A DNA stretch of 64,000 bases. Origin: Streptomyces sp. AC558_RSS880. GTDB lineage: Bacteria; Actinomycetota; Actinomycetes; Streptomycetales; Streptomycetaceae. The notes beneath the pieces were generated by a model. That model was given only the letters and a program-made list of their open reading frames with translations, was not told the DNA's origin and did not search any database. Shown piece after piece: positions 63,540-64,000 of the stretch (position 1 is the first letter of the stretch; each line of letters starts with the position of its first letter). The stretch is taken from the NCBI RefSeq assembly GCF_019049255.1, contig NZ_JAGMUJ010000161.1, forward strand, positions 360,791-424,790, in the 5' to 3' direction. Both the position numbers and the translations under genes were made by a program.

Positions 63540-64000
63540 TTGCCGGCCTCCTTGCTGCCGGAGAGGGCCTTCTCACCGTGACCGGCGTTCTCGAGCTCGT
63601 CGAGTGCGGCGATCTCCGGGTGGTGCAGGTCGAACGCGGGGGATTCGCTGCGGATCCGCGGCAGGGTGAGGAAGTTGTGCCGCGGCGGCGGGCAGGAGGT
63701 CGCCCACTCCAGGGAGCGGCCGTAGCCCCACGGGTCGTCGACGTTGACCGGCTTGCCGTACTTGGCCGTCTTCCAGATGTTGTAGAAGAACGGCAGCATC
63801 GACATGCCCAGCAGGAACGAGGCGATCGTCGAGACCGTGTTCAGCGCGGTGAAGCCGTCGGCCGCCAGGTAGTCGGCGTACCGGCGCGGCATGCCCTCGA
63901 CACCCAGCCAGTGCTGGACGAGGAAGGTGCCGTGGAAGCCGATGAACAGCGTCCAGAAGGTGATCTTGCCGAGGCGCTCGTCGAGCAGCTTGCCGGTGAA
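63536..64000 (-). CDS. ctaD: Cytochrome c oxidase subunit I, C-terminal part
   Basis: Only the last 154 residues are in the window; the frame is open to the right edge. They show the end of the haem-copper oxidase subunit I core: FTGKLLDERLGKITFWTLFI, GFHGTFLVQHWLGVEGMPRRYADY and the last membrane helix (TIASFLLGMSMLPFFYNIW), followed by the soluble tail with DDPWGYGRSLEWATSCPPPRHNF, diagnostic of aa3-type CtaD. The haem and copper ligands lie outside the window. Confidence 0.96.
   Translation of the reverse strand, partial: FTGKLLDERLGKITFWTLFIGFHGTFLVQHWLGVEGMPRRYADYLAADGFTALNTVSTIASFLLGMSMLPFFYNIWKTAKYGKPVNVDDPWGYGRSLEWATSCPPPRHNFLTLPRIRSESPAFDLHHPEIAALDELENAGHGEKALSGSKEAGK

Overview
The window is a piece of a Streptomyces (or very close relative) chromosome. 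Base composition is very GC-rich with almost every third codon position G or C, GTG and TTG starts are common, genes are packed on both strands with many ATGA/GTGA overlaps, and the families are characteristic of the genus: PASTA-type Ser/Thr kinase, SCO2127-like protein beside a ROK glucokinase, paired NlpC/P60 hydrolases, actinobacterial cytochrome bc1-aa3 genes, a SAM-IV riboswitch and type I-E-like CRISPR repeats. Gene order resembles the conserved core of Streptomyces chromosomes just downstream of the division (dcw) region. I see no insertion sequence, integrase, tRNA or rRNA.

Layout. 1-9.7 kb: end of a transglutaminase-like gene, DUF3040 membrane protein, a methyltransferase, a HEPN-like protein, an ABC/YhgE/TetR operon with a palindromic operator, a phytoene-desaturase-like flavoprotein and a membrane protein with a Tyr/Gln-rich tail. 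9.7-18.2 kb: metF, thiE, an Rv2175c-like DNA-binding protein, a ferredoxin-reductase-like flavoprotein, the TPP-riboswitch-controlled thiOSG operon and a PASTA kinase. 18.2-20.8 kb: endonuclease IV, a molybdopterin oxidoreductase, bacterioferritin and its ferredoxin with an iron box. 20.9-27.2 kb: DAHP synthase (aroH), a START/DUF2867-like gene divergent from its TetR regulator, a Trp-rich leader peptide with attenuator, a fused anthranilate synthase and a D-lactate-type dehydrogenase. Two-repeat CRISPR relics lie just upstream of aroH and just downstream of anthranilate synthase. 27.3-36.9 kb: NarL-type two-component pair, acyltransferase, esterase, endonuclease/exonuclease/phosphatase protein, glkA and its SCO2127-like partner, ArsA-like ATPase, START protein, phosphoesterase. 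37.2-48.4 kb: acyl-CoA synthetase, PimB-like mannosyltransferase, GT87-like membrane protein, metallopeptidase lipoprotein, two NlpC/P60 proteins, a YacP-like NYN protein, zinc ribbon, rhomboid protease, Lrp-type ligand domain. 48.6-53.7 kb: an OmpR-type two-component system followed by an SLC13 transporter and glycerate kinase. 53.9-64 kb: SAM-IV-controlled class V aminotransferase, trpD, qcrCAB-ctaE, a degenerate receiver protein, an L,D-transpeptidase and ctaF-ctaD.

Themes. Aromatic amino acid synthesis (aroH, trpE/G, trpD), thiamine and sulfur metabolism, iron storage, envelope remodelling and the terminal respiratory chain are all represented. Control is visible in the DNA: TPP riboswitch, SAM-IV riboswitch with a six-residue reading frame behind it, trp attenuator, iron box, two TetR operator sets, 11-bp-spaced TCATC repeats before both ends of the OmpR-type locus, and about a dozen promoters that appear to give leaderless mRNAs.

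Most unusual observation: the single spacer of the CRISPR relic beside aroH matches aroH itself at 27 of 32 positions, all five differences being transitions, and encodes a DAHP-synthase-like peptide. The spacer of the second relic, beside the anthranilate synthase gene, encodes a peptide resembling the glutaminase end of that enzyme, though the DNA match is weak. No cas genes are in the window.
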